Below, piece after piece: positions 18,599 through 27,521 of a stretch of DNA of 64,000 nt (positions are counted from its first letter, which is position 1; each line of letters begins with the position of its first letter). Below the pieces are notes generated by a model that saw only the letters and a program-made list of their open reading frames with translations, had not been told where the DNA came from and did not search any database. Source of the stretch: Bordetella bronchialis (GTDB lineage: Bacteria; Pseudomonadota; Gammaproteobacteria; Burkholderiales; Burkholderiaceae_B); contig NZ_CP016170.1 in the NCBI RefSeq assembly GCF_001676705.1, positions 1,364,001 to 1,428,000 on the forward strand, in the 5' to 3' direction. The translations under genes and the position numbers were made by a program.

Positions 18599-18673
18599 TG
18601 GCCTCGCCGGGTGGAATCGAACCACCAATTGACCCTTAGGAGGGGCCGGTTATATCCATTTAACTACGGCGAG
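18599..18673 (-). tRNA. tRNA-Arg (CCT)
   Basis: A 75-nt cloverleaf on the minus strand. Acceptor stem CTCGCCG pairs with CGGCGAG, with discriminator G and encoded CCA. Positions 8-9 are TA, followed by the D-arm GTTAAATGGATATAAC. The anticodon loop is CT-CCT-AA, giving anticodon CCT for AGG codons, and the T-arm contains GGTTCGATTCC. tRNA-Arg(CCT) genes are frequent island attachment sites, but no integrase or duplicated 3' end is visible here. Confidence 0.95.
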
Positions 18674-18894
18674 GTGAAAACGCATCGTGAGGAAGCTTGG
18701 GCTGCTTGATCGCGGCGGCCGCCAGACACGCGAAGCTCGCGATTCTACCATTGGGGCAGAGCGCACTTGGCCTCTGCCATGACGCGTTGCGGCGGCTTCG
18801 TTTGTCCGTTTGCGCGAAGATAGTCGGCGCGTTCCGGTCAGTGTAGCGACTTCTCGACGCGAATTGGCAATGACCTCAATCATGCCGGGAAGAG

Positions 18895-19167
18895 CTATCT
18901 GACTGCGCTAAAGACCCAGCCCATGGAGCCAATAGCGATGACCCCGTGCTCCATGACGTCCGCATCCACTCGCATGTTCAGTGTGGGGCGCTTCACCATG
19001 ACGCGAGGCCGGCCAGGCCGCGTGACTTCGGCCGTATTCCAATACGCGTATACCGCAGTCTCATCGTTCGGGTCGTAGGGATCGGTGTCCGGGTTGTGGG
19101 AAACGGGCGTTTCCGCCGCGGCCCCGGCTTTGACGCGGTCCCGATCAGTTTTGCCGAGCCATTTCAT
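18895..19167 (-). CDS. BrnA-like orphan antitoxin, probably degenerate at the C-terminus
   Basis: A 90-aa protein with a charged N-terminus (MKWLGKTDRDRVKAG), an acidic DPYDPNDETAVYAYW segment and a ribbon-helix-helix-like strand KRPTLNMRVDADVMEH, resembling the end of BrnA-family antitoxins. In intact relatives that strand is followed by a helix of the kind RAxGKGWQTRxN; here it reads GVIAIGSMGWVFSAVR and stops, so the last helix appears altered or truncated. No BrnT-like toxin gene is adjacent. I start at ATG 19167; an in-frame ATG at 19275 is possible. The assignment rests on short motif similarity only. The gap on either side (18674-18894 and 19168-19347) holds no gene I can support. Confidence 0.45.
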   Translation of the reverse strand: MKWLGKTDRDRVKAGAAAETPVSHNPDTDPYDPNDETAVYAYWNTAEVTRPGRPRVMVKRPTLNMRVDADVMEHGVIAIGSMGWVFSAVR

Positions 19168-19347
19168 ACAACCTGCGTTGGATCTTCGATGCGCGACGCA
19201 GGAAAATCGTGCGTACTCGGCGCTGCGGATCGCGCCCCGGAACCAAGGTGCCACCTCAGGCAGTCGTTCATGCACACCGGCGGATTAGCGCCCGGCACAG
19301 CGGGCGCCGATTGATGGTCCGGGCGCGGCCGCGCCCGGCCAAAGGCA

Positions 19348-20211
19348 CTAGACCTGCATCATCGTCCGGCTATCCTGCCGGCGCGACGGTGCCGCCTCCT
19401 GTCCCGCGCCGCGCGGCTCGCCCTGCGCCGGGGGCGACAGGCGCGCATAGGGGCCGAGCAGGTCCTTCAGTTTTTCCGCCATGGCGCGCGCCTCCGGCCG
19501 CACGGCGTCCATGGCGCGTTGCCATTCCTGGTCGAAACGGGCGGGATTCGTCTCGTTCTTGGCGAATTCCTTCAGGATCGGGAAGGGATTCCTGGCGATC
19601 CCGAGCGCCAGTTCGCACTCGGATTTAATGTCCATGGAATACACGTCGAAGAACGTGGCGGCCTGTTCCGACATGCCGGGCCGCTGGAAGCCGGCGATAT
19701 TGCGCAGCACCGCATCGATCACCTGGATGGATTCGATGACGCGCGCTTCGCCGTCGACCTGCCGGTGCGCGAGCAGATCCTTCGCGCTCTGGAGCACTTT
19801 GGTCATTTGCTCTTGCATGCGTTGGGTTTGCGTTTGCTGGCTGTTTCGCAGGCCGGCGATGGAGTCCCGCAGGCTGGCCTTGGTTTTGTCGTCCAGGTAG
19901 GGCTGCTGGAGCATGAACTCCATGGACTGTATCGCCGCCTGGTTGTGGTGCGTCGCCTCCGGGGAGTAGTAGGCGGGCGTACGGTCGACGGCGGGGTTCT
20001 TGGGATCGCCATACAGGCAGTTCAGCACCGTAATGGCGCTGTCGCCGGGGAAGGATGGCGCGCCATTCGTTCCGCGATGGTTCATGAACGCGATGTCCTG
20101 GCCGGACAGGTGCTTCTCCATATACTCATCGCGTTGCTTGAAGTGGGCCTGCCAGAGTGTCGCGGTCTCGGCCGTGTAGGGGACGTTATGCGACAGCGCG
20201 GTTAGGGTCAT
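19348..20211 (-). CDS. Hypothetical protein, 287 aa, unrecognised
   Basis: I do not recognise this gene. It starts at ATG 20211 with GGAG 9 bases upstream, and the continuous 287-codon frame has no competing frame on the other strand. There is no signal peptide or membrane segment, so the product is cytosolic or exported by a non-Sec route. The N-terminal part (to about residue 75) is mixed, with HFKQRDEYMEKHLSGQD and GTNGAPSFPGDSA. The middle (residues about 95-165) is strongly helical and Gln-rich (NSQQTQTQRMQEQM). The C-terminal 35 residues are Pro/Gly/Arg-rich and look disordered. It sits in the accessory patch between tRNA-Arg and the SRP RNA. A secreted effector is one possibility, without direct evidence. 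Confidence 0.6.
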   Translation of the reverse strand: MTLTALSHNVPYTAETATLWQAHFKQRDEYMEKHLSGQDIAFMNHRGTNGAPSFPGDSAITVLNCLYGDPKNPAVDRTPAYYSPEATHHNQAAIQSMEFMLQQPYLDDKTKASLRDSIAGLRNSQQTQTQRMQEQMTKVLQSAKDLLAHRQVDGEARVIESIQVIDAVLRNIAGFQRPGMSEQAATFFDVYSMDIKSECELALGIARNPFPILKEFAKNETNPARFDQEWQRAMDAVRPEARAMAEKLKDLLGPYARLSPPAQGEPRGAGQEAAPSRRQDSRTMMQV

Positions 20212-20397
20212 TTTCCGGATCTCCGACGTAGGTTGTGTGACACGATGCCGTTCAAGGCGGGGCGTACGTCCCTGCGAGCGGATCAGGGTTCCCCCGTATG
20301 TCGGGGCTGTTGCCGATGCGGACGCGTCCTCGTCCACGGGCCGCATGTCGCGGACTATTCCGACGCCGGCTCGCGCCGACCTGATAGAATGCTGGCT

Positions 20398-20492
20398 GGC
20401 GGGCCCCTTCGCATGGTCCGGCGGTGAACCTGGTCAGGTCGGGAACGAAGCAGCCATAGCCGTTTAGGGTCAGTGCCGGAGTAAGGCTCGCC
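20398..20492 (+). ncRNA. ffs: 4.5S / small signal recognition particle RNA
   Basis: The diagnostic apical domain is present: GAACCTGGTCAGGTC-GGGAAC-GAAGCAGCC, with the GGAA tetraloop and the asymmetric internal loop that binds Ffh. The closing helix GGCGGGCC (20398-20405) pairs with GGCTCGCC (20485-20492) with one G-U pair. A TAGAAT -10 element at 20385-20390 places the transcription start close to the helix. It lies immediately upstream of dnaX, as in many proteobacteria. Exact ends are approximate to a few bases. Confidence 0.93.
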
Positions 20493-20581
20493 TCCCGAAT
20501 ACGCCAAAGAAGGACGGATCAGGTGCGCGGCATCGTTCCGTCCTTTCTTGTTACCGGCGCCGGCCGCTCTACAATCCGCCC

Positions 20582-23188
20582 ATGACCTATCTCGTATTGG
20601 CCCGCAAGTGGCGGCCTCGCTCGTTCGATACCCTGGTCGGGCAGGATCATGTGGTGCGCGCCCTGACGCACGCGCTGGATACGCAGCGGCTGCATCATGC
20701 CTGGCTCTTCACCGGCACCCGCGGCGTGGGCAAGACCACGCTGTCGCGCATCCTGGCCAAGTCGCTCAACTGCGAGACCGGCATTACGTCCAAGCCTTGC
20801 GGCGTTTGCCAGGCTTGTACGGAAATCGACGCCGGGCGCTTCGTGGATTACCTGGAGCTGGACGCGGCATCCAATCGCGGCGTCGACGAAATGACGCAGC
20901 TGCTGGAACAGGCGGTCTACGCGCCGGGGGCGGGGCGCTTCAAGGTCTACATGATCGACGAAGTCCACATGCTGACCGGCCATGCCTTCAACGCCATGTT
21001 GAAGACGCTGGAAGAGCCGCCTCCGCACGTCAAATTCATCCTGGCCACCACGGATCCGCAAAAGATCCCGGTGACGGTCCTGTCCCGCTGCCTGCAGTTC
21101 AACCTGAAGCAGATGCCGCCCGACGCCATCGTGGGACATCTGCGCCAGGTGCTGGGCGAAGAGCAATTGGGCTTCGAGGTGCCGGCGCTGCGGCTGATCG
21201 CGCAGGCGGCGTCCGGCTCCATGCGCGACGCCTTGTCGCTGACCGACCAGGCCATCGCCTACAGCGCGGGCAACCTGACGGAAGAAGCCGTGCGGGGCAT
21301 GCTGGGCACCATAGACCAGCGCCATCTGGTGCGTCTGCTGGACGCCCTGGGCGCCGGCGATGCGCGCGCGGTCCTGGACGTGGCCGATGAGCTCGCCACA
21401 CGCGGCTTGTCCTATGGCGGCGCGCTGGCCGACCTGGCTTCCTTGCTGTCGCGCGTGGCCATCGAGCAGCGTGTGAGCGGCGCCATCGCAGCCGACGATC
21501 CGCTGGCGGGGGACATCGCGCGCCTGGCGCGCAGCCTGCATCCGGATGCCCTGCAGCTGTTCTACTCCGTCGCGGTGCACAGCCGCGGCGAACTCGCGCT
21601 GGCGCCGGATGAGTACGCCGGCTTCGTGATGGCCTGCCTGCGCATGCTGTCGCTCAGCGGGGAGGCCGGCCCGCTGCCGCTGCCGGCGACGCCGCCCGCG
21701 GCCAGCGCCGCGCAGCCCACGGCCGTGCCGGCTGCCACGGCGGCTGGACCGGCGCCATCTGCGTCCGTCGCGGCCCCGTCCGCTGCGGGAGCCGCCGCGC
21801 CATCTCATTCCGCGCCGGCTGCCTCGATGGCGCCGGATGCTTCCACCGCCGCGCCGGCTGCCTCGACGGCGCCGGGAGCGACGTCCGAGGACGCTCCGAG
21901 TGCCCCCGGGCCGGCAGTAGTGCCGCAGGCCACGGCCTCCGCGGCCGCGGCGACATCGCCAGCGCCGGAAGCAGCGACATCGCCAGCGCCGTCGGGATCG
22001 GGATCGGCGTCGGCGTCGGCGTCGGCGTCGGCAGACGTGGCGGCCGCCGCATCGCCGTCCCCGGCCACGCCGCCAGCCGGTTCCGCGTCCGTGCCGGGGG
22101 GCGCCTCGACACAGACAGCCCCGCTGGCTTCGACGCCGCCTGCCGCCTCCGTGCGGGCGACGCCATCCGCTGACGGGCATGGCGCCATGGCGGGGCAGGG
22201 CATGCCGTCAGCCGGTGTCGCGCCATGGGACGACGCACCCGTGGCCGGAGCCGAGCCCGATGCGGCCGCCGTAACGTCTTCGGCATCGGTTCCGCGCGCG
22301 GATGTCTCGTTAACGTCCGCGGCGTCCGAGCCCGTCGCCGCGCGAGCTTCCGCGCCCCAGTCCGCACCCTCGGCCGTGGCGGCGCCCACGGCGGCAGCGC
22401 CCAAGGCAGCAGCAGCGCCAACGACAACGACAGCGCCCACGACAACAACAGCACCCACGGCAGCGGCAACGCCCACGGCAGCGGCAACACCCACGGCAGC
22501 GGCAGCACCCACGGCAGCGGCAACACCCGCCGCGCCCTCGGCGCAGCCCGCATCCTCTTCCCAGGACGATGGCCCGCCCGCCTGGGTGGATGAAGTCATC
22601 CCGGACGATGCCGAAGGCGGTTACCAGGGTTTCGACAGCCCCGACGAGGGTTTCATCGCCAGCCCGGACGACGACGAGTTCGAAACCATGGCCGGCGGCA
22701 GCCGGGCCGCCGATGTGCCGGTCGCCAAGCCCGCGCGCCGCGCGTCCGGCGCGGGCAGCCGTTCCCGCCAGGGGCCGCGCGTGACCGATATGTCGGAAGC
22801 CACCTGGCCCGAGCTGGCGGCCCGCCTGCCCGTTACCGGCCTGGCGGCGGAACTGGCGCGCCAGAGCGAATGGCATGGCGTGCAAGGCGATACCGTCATA
22901 TTGCGCGTGGCCGTCCGTACCCTGGCCGACAGCGCCAGCCGGGTGCGGCTGCAGACGGTGCTGTGCGAGCACTTCGGCCAAAGCCTGCGGCTGGAGGTCC
23001 TGGTCGGCGCCACCGGAGAAGCCACCGCCCACGCCGTGGCGCAGCAGGAACGCGCCGAACGCCAGCGCGCCGCGGAAGCCGCGGTCGAGGCCGATCCCTT
23101 CGTGCGTGCGCTGTTATCGGATTTCGGCGGCCAGGTGGTGCCCGGCTCCATCCGCCACGTCGACCCGCCCGCCGCGGCGGCCCGCTGA
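20582..23188 (+). CDS. dnaX: DNA polymerase III subunits tau/gamma with very long Ala/Pro/Thr linker
   Basis: The clamp-loader ATPase and replisome organiser, 868 aa. The AAA+ core has FTGTRGVGKTTLSRILAKSL, a four-Cys zinc module CETGITSKPCGVCQAC, Walker B region YMIDEVHML and sensor segment TTDPQKIPVTVLSRCLQF. Residues about 365-660 are almost entirely Ala, Pro, Thr and Ser with tandem blocks such as PTAAATPTAAA; this linker makes the protein much longer than E. coli tau (643 aa). The C-terminal tau-specific domain follows (residues about 730-868). No A-rich slippery heptamer was seen at the place where E. coli frameshifts to make gamma. First gene of dnaX-ybaB-recR. Confidence 0.95.
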   Translation: MTYLVLARKWRPRSFDTLVGQDHVVRALTHALDTQRLHHAWLFTGTRGVGKTTLSRILAKSLNCETGITSKPCGVCQACTEIDAGRFVDYLELDAASNRGVDEMTQLLEQAVYAPGAGRFKVYMIDEVHMLTGHAFNAMLKTLEEPPPHVKFILATTDPQKIPVTVLSRCLQFNLKQMPPDAIVGHLRQVLGEEQLGFEVPALRLIAQAASGSMRDALSLTDQAIAYSAGNLTEEAVRGMLGTIDQRHLVRLLDALGAGDARAVLDVADELATRGLSYGGALADLASLLSRVAIEQRVSGAIAADDPLAGDIARLARSLHPDALQLFYSVAVHSRGELALAPDEYAGFVMACLRMLSLSGEAGPLPLPATPPAASAAQPTAVPAATAAGPAPSASVAAPSAAGAAAPSHSAPAASMAPDASTAAPAASTAPGATSEDAPSAPGPAVVPQATASAAAATSPAPEAATSPAPSGSGSASASASASADVAAAASPSPATPPAGSASVPGGASTQTAPLASTPPAASVRATPSADGHGAMAGQGMPSAGVAPWDDAPVAGAEPDAAAVTSSASVPRADVSLTSAASEPVAARASAPQSAPSAVAAPTAAAPKAAAAPTTTTAPTTTTAPTAAATPTAAATPTAAAAPTAAATPAAPSAQPASSSQDDGPPAWVDEVIPDDAEGGYQGFDSPDEGFIASPDDDEFETMAGGSRAADVPVAKPARRASGAGSRSRQGPRVTDMSEATWPELAARLPVTGLAAELARQSEWHGVQGDTVILRVAVRTLADSASRVRLQTVLCEHFGQSLRLEVLVGATGEATAHAVAQQERAERQRAAEAAVEADPFVRALLSDFGGQVVPGSIRHVDPPAAAAR

Positions 23189-23242
23189 GCGCGGGCGCCG
23201 CTTTCCTCTATTCGTTTATCCGCTGAAAAGGATGCTTCCATC

Positions 23243-23569
23243 ATGATGAAAGGACAACTCGCAGGCTTGATGCGCCAAGCCCAGCAAATGCAGGAAAACA
23301 TGAAGAAGGCCCAGGAGGCGCTGGCCGATATCCTGGTCGAAGGCACGTCCGGTGGCGGCCTGGTCAAGGTCACCATGTCCTGCCGCAACGACGTCAAGCG
23401 CGTCGCCATCGACCCTACGCTGGTCGGCGACGACAAGGACATGCTGGAAGACCTGGTCGCGGCCGCCTTCAACGACGCGCTGCGCAAGGCCGAAGCCACG
23501 GCGCAGGAAAAAATGGCCTCCGTGACGGCGGGCATGCCCATGCCTCCGGGCATGAAGTTCCCGTTCTGA
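23243..23569 (+). CDS. ybaB: YbaB/EbfC family nucleoid-associated protein
   Basis: A 108-aa dimeric DNA-binding protein that bridges or coats DNA. Typical sequence: [21 protein letters not shown] at the N-terminus, [27 protein letters not shown] in the middle, and [22 protein letters not shown]. The C-terminal [11 protein letters not shown] is also characteristic. Lies 54 bases after dnaX and 91 bases before recR, the conserved operon order. Confidence 0.96.
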   Translation: MMKGQLAGLMRQAQQMQENMKKAQEALADILVEGTSGGGLVKVTMSCRNDVKRVAIDPTLVGDDKDMLEDLVAAAFNDALRKAEATAQEKMASVTAGMPMPPGMKFPF

Positions 23570-23660
23570 ACCTGGCCGCTGCGTCCGCACGCCAGGCCGC
23601 GACCCCTGACGGGGCCGTCGGGGTGTGCGGTCCGCTTTCATACGGGCGTCCCCGCGACCC

Positions 23661-24269
23661 ATGGAACCTTCGCTTCCCGAACCCGAACCCCTGCGCGCCC
23701 TGATCGAGGCGCTGCGGCGCCTGCCCGGCGTCGGCGTGCGCTCGGCCCGGCGCATGGCGTATCACCTGCTGCAGCACGATCCGCGCGGCGCGGACCTGCT
23801 GGGACAGGCGCTGGCCTCGGCCGTGCAGAACCTGCGGCACTGCGCGCGCTGCAATAGCTTCACCGAAGACGAGATCTGCGCGACTTGCAGCAATCCCAAG
23901 CGGGATCCCAGCCAGTTGTGCATCGTCGAGACGCCGGCGGACCAGAACATGATCGAGTCCAGCCATGGCTATCGCGGCCTGTACTACGTGCTGATGGGGC
24001 GGGTGGCGCCGCTGGAAGGCATCGGCCCGCGCGAGCTGGATTTCGAGCGCCTGCTGGCGCGCGCCGGCGACGGCGTGGTGACCGAGGTCATCCTGGCCAC
24101 CAATTTCACGGCGGAAGGCGAGACCACGGCGCATTTCCTTGGCGAGGCGCTGCGCGAACGCGGCCTGTCGGTGACCCGGCTGGCGCGCGGCGTGCCGGCG
24201 GGCAGCGAACTGGAATACGTGGATGCCGGGACCATCGCCTGGGCGCTCATGGAGCGCAAGTCCACCTAG
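23661..24269 (+). CDS. recR: Recombination mediator RecR
   Basis: Works with RecF and RecO to load RecA at gaps. The 202-aa protein starts [25 protein letters not shown] with the helix-hairpin-helix, then a zinc finger [16 protein letters not shown], then the Toprim domain with [13 protein letters not shown] and [17 protein letters not shown] use the ATG at 23661, which matches the family N-terminus; an ATG at 23625 would add 12 residues. Confidence 0.95.
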   Translation: MEPSLPEPEPLRALIEALRRLPGVGVRSARRMAYHLLQHDPRGADLLGQALASAVQNLRHCARCNSFTEDEICATCSNPKRDPSQLCIVETPADQNMIESSHGYRGLYYVLMGRVAPLEGIGPRELDFERLLARAGDGVVTEVILATNFTAEGETTAHFLGEALRERGLSVTRLARGVPAGSELEYVDAGTIAWALMERKST

Positions 24270-24387
24270 CGGCGATCCGGCGCCATGGGCGTCGCCTGCC
24301 CAGCCCCCGGGGCGCCCGGGACAGACATACCCGAGCAGGCCGGCAAGGCCCTGTTCCTTCGCATAGACCATCACGGAGACAGCCGCC

Positions 24388-25623
24388 ATGTCGGCCTTGG
24401 CCGGACTGAAAGTCCTAGAACTCGGTACCTTGATCGCGGGCCCCTTCGCGGCCCGCCTGTTCGGCGAATTCGGCGCCGACGTCATCAAGATAGAGACCCC
24501 CAATGGCCCCGATGGCAAGGGCGGCGGCGATCCCATCCGCACCTGGCGCCACCTGCACGAGGGCAACTCGCTGTGGTGGACGGTGCAGGCCCGCAACAAG
24601 CGATCCGTGGCGCTGAACATGAAGGATCCCGCCGCGCGCGAAGTGGCCCTGAAGCTGGCGCTGGATGCCGACGTAATCATCGAGAACTACCGCCCCGGCG
24701 TGCTGGAAAAGTGGGGCCTGGGCTATGAACAGCTGCGCGCGATCAACCCCGCCACCATCATGGTGCGGCTGTCCGGCTACGGCCAGACCGGTCCGTTGCG
24801 CGACCGCCCCGGCTTCGGCGCCATCGGCGAATCCATGGGCGGGCTGCGCTATGTATCGGGCCATCCGGACCGTCCTCCGGTGCGCGTGGGCATCTCCATC
24901 GGCGATTCCATCGCCGCCTTGCACGGCGTCATCGGCGCCATGATGGCGCTGCGCCATCGCGACGCCACGGGCGGGCGCTGGAACGGCACGGCGGGCGGCC
25001 AGGGGCAGATGGTGGACGTGGCGCTGTACGAGGCCGTGTTCAACATGATGGAAAGCCTGGTGCCCGAATACGACGTGGCGGGGGTGGTGCGCGAGCGCAC
25101 CGGCGGCGCCTTGCCCGGCATCGTGCCCTCCAATACCTACACGACGCGCGACGGCCAGAACATCGTCATCGCGGGGAATGGCGATGCCATCTTCCATCGG
25201 CTGATGTTGGCCATCGGGCGCGACGACCTGGCCCACGATCCCGCCCTGGCGCGCAACGACGGGCGCGCGCGCAGGGTGGACGATATCGACGGCGCCATCC
25301 AGGCCTGGTGCGATAGCCGCACCATCGACGAGGCGCTGGACACGCTGCAACGCGCGGATGTACCGGTCGGCAAGATCTACAGCGTGGCGGACATGTTCCG
25401 CGATCCGCAGTTCATCGCGCGCGGCATGATCGAGCAGCACGCTTTTGCCGACGGCAGCCCGGTCAAGCTGCCCGCGGTGACGCCCAAGCTGTCCGAAACC
25501 CCGGGCGGCACCCGCTGGCTGGGGCCGCGCTTAGGGGAACATACCGAGGAAGTGCTGAAATCCCTGGGGTATGATGCTGCCGCTATCGCCGCCCTGGCAG
25601 CTTCGGGCGCCATCGGCCTATAG
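24388..25623 (+). CDS. CaiB/BaiF family (type III) CoA-transferase
   Basis: A 411-aa class III CoA-transferase, moving CoA between carboxylic acids through an aspartyl-CoA thioester. The N-terminal AGLKVLELGTLIAGPFAARLFGEFGADVIKIE and the motif VIIENYRPGVLEKWGLGYEQL are diagnostic. Catalytic Asp is expected in the segment around VDVALYEAVFNMME. A Gly-rich stretch RWNGTAGGQGQ precedes it. The substrate is unknown. It is followed 22 bases later by an ABC importer operon on the same strand, suggesting that the imported acid is activated by this enzyme. Confidence 0.9.
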   Translation: MSALAGLKVLELGTLIAGPFAARLFGEFGADVIKIETPNGPDGKGGGDPIRTWRHLHEGNSLWWTVQARNKRSVALNMKDPAAREVALKLALDADVIIENYRPGVLEKWGLGYEQLRAINPATIMVRLSGYGQTGPLRDRPGFGAIGESMGGLRYVSGHPDRPPVRVGISIGDSIAALHGVIGAMMALRHRDATGGRWNGTAGGQGQMVDVALYEAVFNMMESLVPEYDVAGVVRERTGGALPGIVPSNTYTTRDGQNIVIAGNGDAIFHRLMLAIGRDDLAHDPALARNDGRARRVDDIDGAIQAWCDSRTIDEALDTLQRADVPVGKIYSVADMFRDPQFIARGMIEQHAFADGSPVKLPAVTPKLSETPGGTRWLGPRLGEHTEEVLKSLGYDAAAIAALAASGAIGL

Positions 25624-25645
25624 GATACTCACCTGGAGACGAAAA

Positions 25646-26692
25646 ATGTCCGTGACTCGACGTGAATGGCTCAAGCTTGCCGGCGCGGCCGGCGCCCTGG
25701 GCCTGGCCCCCGCCATCGTGCGGGCGCAGAAGCTGGAAAAGAAAGAGGTGGCCATCGCCGTCGGCGGCAAGGCGCTGACCTACTACCTGCCCCTGACCAT
25801 CGCGGAGGTGCGCGGCTACTTCAAGGATGAAGGCCTGGATGTCACCATCGCCGACTTCGCCGGCGGCGCGAAGGCGCTGCAGGCCGTGGTGGGCGGCAGC
25901 GCCGACATCGTCTCGGGCGCTTTCGAGCACGCGCTCAACCTGCAGTCCAAGGGCCAGTTCTACCGCGACTTCGTGCTGCAGGGCCGCGCGCCCATGATCG
26001 GTTTCGGCGTGTCGACCAAGAACATGCCGAACTACAAGTCGCCGGCCGACCTGAAGGGCAAGAAAATCGGCGTGACGGCGCCGGGCTCGTCCACCAATAT
26101 GGTGGTGAACTTCTTCCTGGCCAAGCACGGCCTGAAGGCGTCGGACGTCTCCATCATCGGCGTGGGCGCCGGCGCGGGCGCGATCACCGCGCTGAAGACC
26201 GGCCAGATCGATGCCATCTCCAACACCGATCCGGTCGTGACGGCGCTGCAGACTTCGGGCGACCTGAAGATCATCGTCGATACCCGCACGCTGAAGGACA
26301 CGCAGGAAATCTTCGGCGGCAATATGCCGGCCGGCTGCCTGTACTGCGCGCAAAGCTACATCGACGCCAATCCCAACACGGTGCAGGCACTTGCCAACGC
26401 CATCGTGCGCGCCGACAAGTGGATCCAGGCGCAGAAGAACAACCTGGACGCCATCGTCAACGCGGTGCCCAAGAGCTACCTGCTGGGCGAGCCGGAGGTC
26501 TACAAGGCATCGCTGAAAGCCAGCATGGACGGCTTCTCGCCGGACGGCATCATTCCGGAGGACGGCCCCGCCACCGCCGTGAAGGCCCTGGCCGCTTTCG
26601 TGCCCGACTTCGATCCCAAGAAGGTCGACCCGTCCAAGATGTGGACCAACGAGTTCGCCAAGCGCGCCAACCAGAAGTATCCGAATGGCTGA
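25646..26692 (+). CDS. ABC transporter substrate-binding protein, SsuA/NMT1 type, Tat signal
   Basis: A 348-aa periplasmic binding protein of the SsuA/TauA/THI5-like fold. The N-terminus VTRREWLKLAGAAGALGLAPAIVRA is a twin-arginine signal. Fold motifs include LTIAEVRGYFKDEGLDVTIADF, GGAKALQAVVGGSADIVSG and GKKIGVTAPGSSTNMVVNFFL. The start ATG at 25646 follows GGAGAC. The gene overlaps the ATPase gene by 8 bases, so the three transporter genes are translationally coupled. The family takes up sulfonates, pyrimidine precursors and aromatic acids; the substrate is not determinable. Confidence 0.88.
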   Translation: MSVTRREWLKLAGAAGALGLAPAIVRAQKLEKKEVAIAVGGKALTYYLPLTIAEVRGYFKDEGLDVTIADFAGGAKALQAVVGGSADIVSGAFEHALNLQSKGQFYRDFVLQGRAPMIGFGVSTKNMPNYKSPADLKGKKIGVTAPGSSTNMVVNFFLAKHGLKASDVSIIGVGAGAGAITALKTGQIDAISNTDPVVTALQTSGDLKIIVDTRTLKDTQEIFGGNMPAGCLYCAQSYIDANPNTVQALANAIVRADKWIQAQKNNLDAIVNAVPKSYLLGEPEVYKASLKASMDGFSPDGIIPEDGPATAVKALAAFVPDFDPKKVDPSKMWTNEFAKRANQKYPNG

Positions 26693-27491
26693 CGCAGCAC
26701 TGTCGCTGGACAACATCACCTGCACCTTCGTTTCCCGGGAAGGTGGTCCGCGCTACACCGCCGTCCGGGAAGCCAGCCTGGCCATCGCGCCCGGCGAGTT
26801 CGTCTCGGTCGTCGGGCCGACGGGGTGCGGCAAGTCCACGCTGCTCAATGTGGGGGCCGGCCTGCTGGCGCCGTCCTCGGGGCAGGTGCGGGTGTTCGGC
26901 GAACCGCTTGCGGGCATCAATCGCCGCGCCGGCTACATGTTCCAGGGCGAAGCGCTGATGCCCTGGCGCAATGCGCTGGACAACGTGACGGCGGGCCTGC
27001 AGTTCGCCCGCATGTCCGCGCAGGAAGCGGGCGAGCGTGGCCGCGAATGGCTGCGCCGGGTCGGGCTGGGCGGCTCCGAACACCGCTATCCGCACCAGAT
27101 GTCCGGGGGCATGCGCAAGCGCGTGATGCTGGCCCAGACGCTGATACGCGATCCGGACATCATCCTCATGGACGAGCCGTTTTCCGCGCTGGATATCCAG
27201 ACGCGCCAGCTCATGGAAAACGAAGTCCTGGAGCTGTGGATGGCCAAGCGCAAGGCGGTGCTGTTCATCACGCACGACCTGGACGAGGCCATCGCCATGA
27301 GCGACCGCGTGGTGGTGCTGTCCGCCGGTCCGGCCACCCATCCCATCGGCGAGTTCGCCATCGATCTGCCGCGGCCGCGCGACGTGGCCGAAGTGCGCAC
27401 GCATCCGCGCTTCATCGAGCTGCATGCCGCCATCTGGGACGTGCTGCGGGAAGAAGTGCTCAAGGGCTACGCCCAGCAGAAAAAGGCCTAG
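26685..27491 (+). CDS. ABC transporter ATP-binding protein, SsuB/TauB type
   Basis: The 268-aa nucleotide-binding subunit of the importer. Walker A is [13 protein letters not shown]-loop MFQGEALMPWRNA, signature MSGGMRKRVMLAQ, Walker B DIILMDEPFSALD, and the switch His is in FITHDLDEAIAMSD. The signature MSGGM rather than LSGGQ is common in this subfamily. It starts inside the end of the binding-protein gene. Confidence 0.92.
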   Translation: MADAALSLDNITCTFVSREGGPRYTAVREASLAIAPGEFVSVVGPTGCGKSTLLNVGAGLLAPSSGQVRVFGEPLAGINRRAGYMFQGEALMPWRNALDNVTAGLQFARMSAQEAGERGREWLRRVGLGGSEHRYPHQMSGGMRKRVMLAQTLIRDPDIILMDEPFSALDIQTRQLMENEVLELWMAKRKAVLFITHDLDEAIAMSDRVVVLSAGPATHPIGEFAIDLPRPRDVAEVRTHPRFIELHAAIWDVLREEVLKGYAQQKKA

Positions 27492-27521
27492 CGGCCCCAA
27501 CGGAAGGAGCTCGGGCTGCCC

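Noticed and set aside
18720..18780. tRNA-Gly-like fragment (CAATGGTAGAATCGCGAGCTTC on the minus strand)
   Set aside because: Only a D-arm and part of an anticodon stem can be matched; no full cloverleaf forms.
18650..18883. 77-codon minus-strand frame next to tRNA-Arg
   Set aside because: It overlaps the tRNA, has no ribosome-binding site and no recognisable composition.
18599..20211. Integrated island at tRNA-Arg
   Set aside because: No integrase, no duplicated tRNA 3' end, and the accessory genes lie on the 5' side of the tRNA.
21600..22600. Programmed frameshift in dnaX
   Set aside because: No A-rich or other slippery heptamer with a following stem was seen near the end of the ATPase core.
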